Of a stretch of 6,501 nt of DNA, positions 6,278-6,501 are shown one piece after another; within the stretch, counting starts at the first letter, position 1; each line of letters opens with the position of its first letter. The stretch is from Thermoguttaceae bacterium (GTDB lineage: Bacteria > Planctomycetota > Planctomycetia > Pirellulales > Thermoguttaceae). A program made the translations under genes and the position numbers. The notes under the pieces were generated by a model, which worked only from the letters and a program-made list of their open reading frames with translations, ran no database searches and was not told where the DNA came from. Location of the stretch: positions 1 through 6,501 of the forward strand of contig JANLFZ010000361.1 of the NCBI GenBank assembly GCA_024653385.1, given 5' to 3'.

Positions 6278-6501
6278 ATGACCCACCACGGAACCCCGAG
6301 CATGAGTGTGGCTCCCCGACGCAAGCCGCCCGTCGACCGCGCCGCAATCGAGCGCATCGTCCGGCAGATCGTGCTGGAGCAGATCGGCGGGCCGGCCTGG
6401 CAGCCGCAATTGGTGGTGAGCATTTCGGCCCGGCATTGCCACCTGACCGATGAGCACGTCGAGACGCTCTTCGGCAAGGGCCACAAGCTGACGCCGATGA
6501 A
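6278..6501 (+). CDS. pduL: PduL-type phosphate propanoyltransferase (phosphotransacylase), N-terminal part, truncated by window end
   Basis: The 74 complete codons visible start a PduL-family phosphotransacylase, which exchanges CoA and phosphate on acyl groups (acyl-CoA plus phosphate to acyl-phosphate plus CoA), recycling CoA inside bacterial microcompartments. The core begins with VVSISARHCHLTDEHVETLF (46-65), matching the family's conserved SxRHxHL signature, whose two histidines (H53, H55) correspond to metal ligands in known PduL structures. GKGHKLTPM (66-74) is the next conserved stretch. Before the core, VDRAAIERIVRQIVLEQIG (19-37) is a predicted amphipathic helix typical of an encapsulation peptide, followed by a GP-containing linker. 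ATG 6278 and ATG 6302 are in frame, each with a weak GGAA seven or eight bases upstream. I give the longer form; the shorter would keep the helix. The gene lies 19 bases after the DeoR stop. Family assignment is firm; acyl chain length is not determinable. Confidence 0.9.
   Translation, partial: MTHHGTPSMSVAPRRKPPVDRAAIERIVRQIVLEQIGGPAWQPQLVVSISARHCHLTDEHVETLFGKGHKLTPM

Noticed and set aside
5293..6486. 397-codon open frame on the minus strand opposite the DeoR and pduL genes
   Set aside because: It runs antisense to two genes with unmistakable family motifs, and its own translation has no recognisable domain.

Overview
The window reads as chromosomal DNA of a high-GC bacterium, most likely a planctomycete or close PVC-superphylum relative. 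Four things point that way from recall of these families: a Tat-exported Gfo/Idh/MocA oxidoreductase, a large secreted HEAT-repeat protein carrying a DUF3395-like insert, a short SAM methyltransferase ending in a Lys/Glu-rich tail, and a DeoR regulator directly followed by a PduL-type phosphotransacylase. All recognised genes lie on the + strand. No RNA gene, CRISPR array, insertion sequence or complete mobile element was seen.

Layout. Positions 1-366 hold the 3' end of a class I SAM-dependent methyltransferase, followed by a good intrinsic terminator (395-440) and a hairpin-rich leader. A probable transcription unit then runs from 598 to 5227. It contains a secreted Gfo/Idh/MocA oxidoreductase (598-1908), a DUF1016/YhcG-type PD-(D/E)XK nuclease (1938-3050) and a secreted HEAT-repeat protein (3047-5227). 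The last two overlap by 4 bases. The cytoplasmic nuclease looks out of place between two exported proteins and has visibly looser codon use, so it may be a later arrival.

After a 236-base intergenic region with a candidate promoter, a second unit starts: a DeoR-family sugar-phosphate-responsive repressor (5464-6258), then after 19 bases the start of pduL (6278 to the window end). The pduL product has an amphipathic N-terminal helix like a bacterial microcompartment encapsulation peptide. This pair resembles the leading edge of the PVC-type bacterial microcompartment locus, which in characterised planctomycetes handles aldehydes from L-fucose and L-rhamnose breakdown. The shell-protein genes, if present, lie beyond position 6501 and cannot be confirmed here.

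The strongest leads are the probable microcompartment locus edge with its encapsulation helix, the DUF3395-like domain embedded in the HEAT-repeat protein, the nuclease coupled to the HEAT-repeat gene, and an inverted repeat lying over the DeoR start codon.
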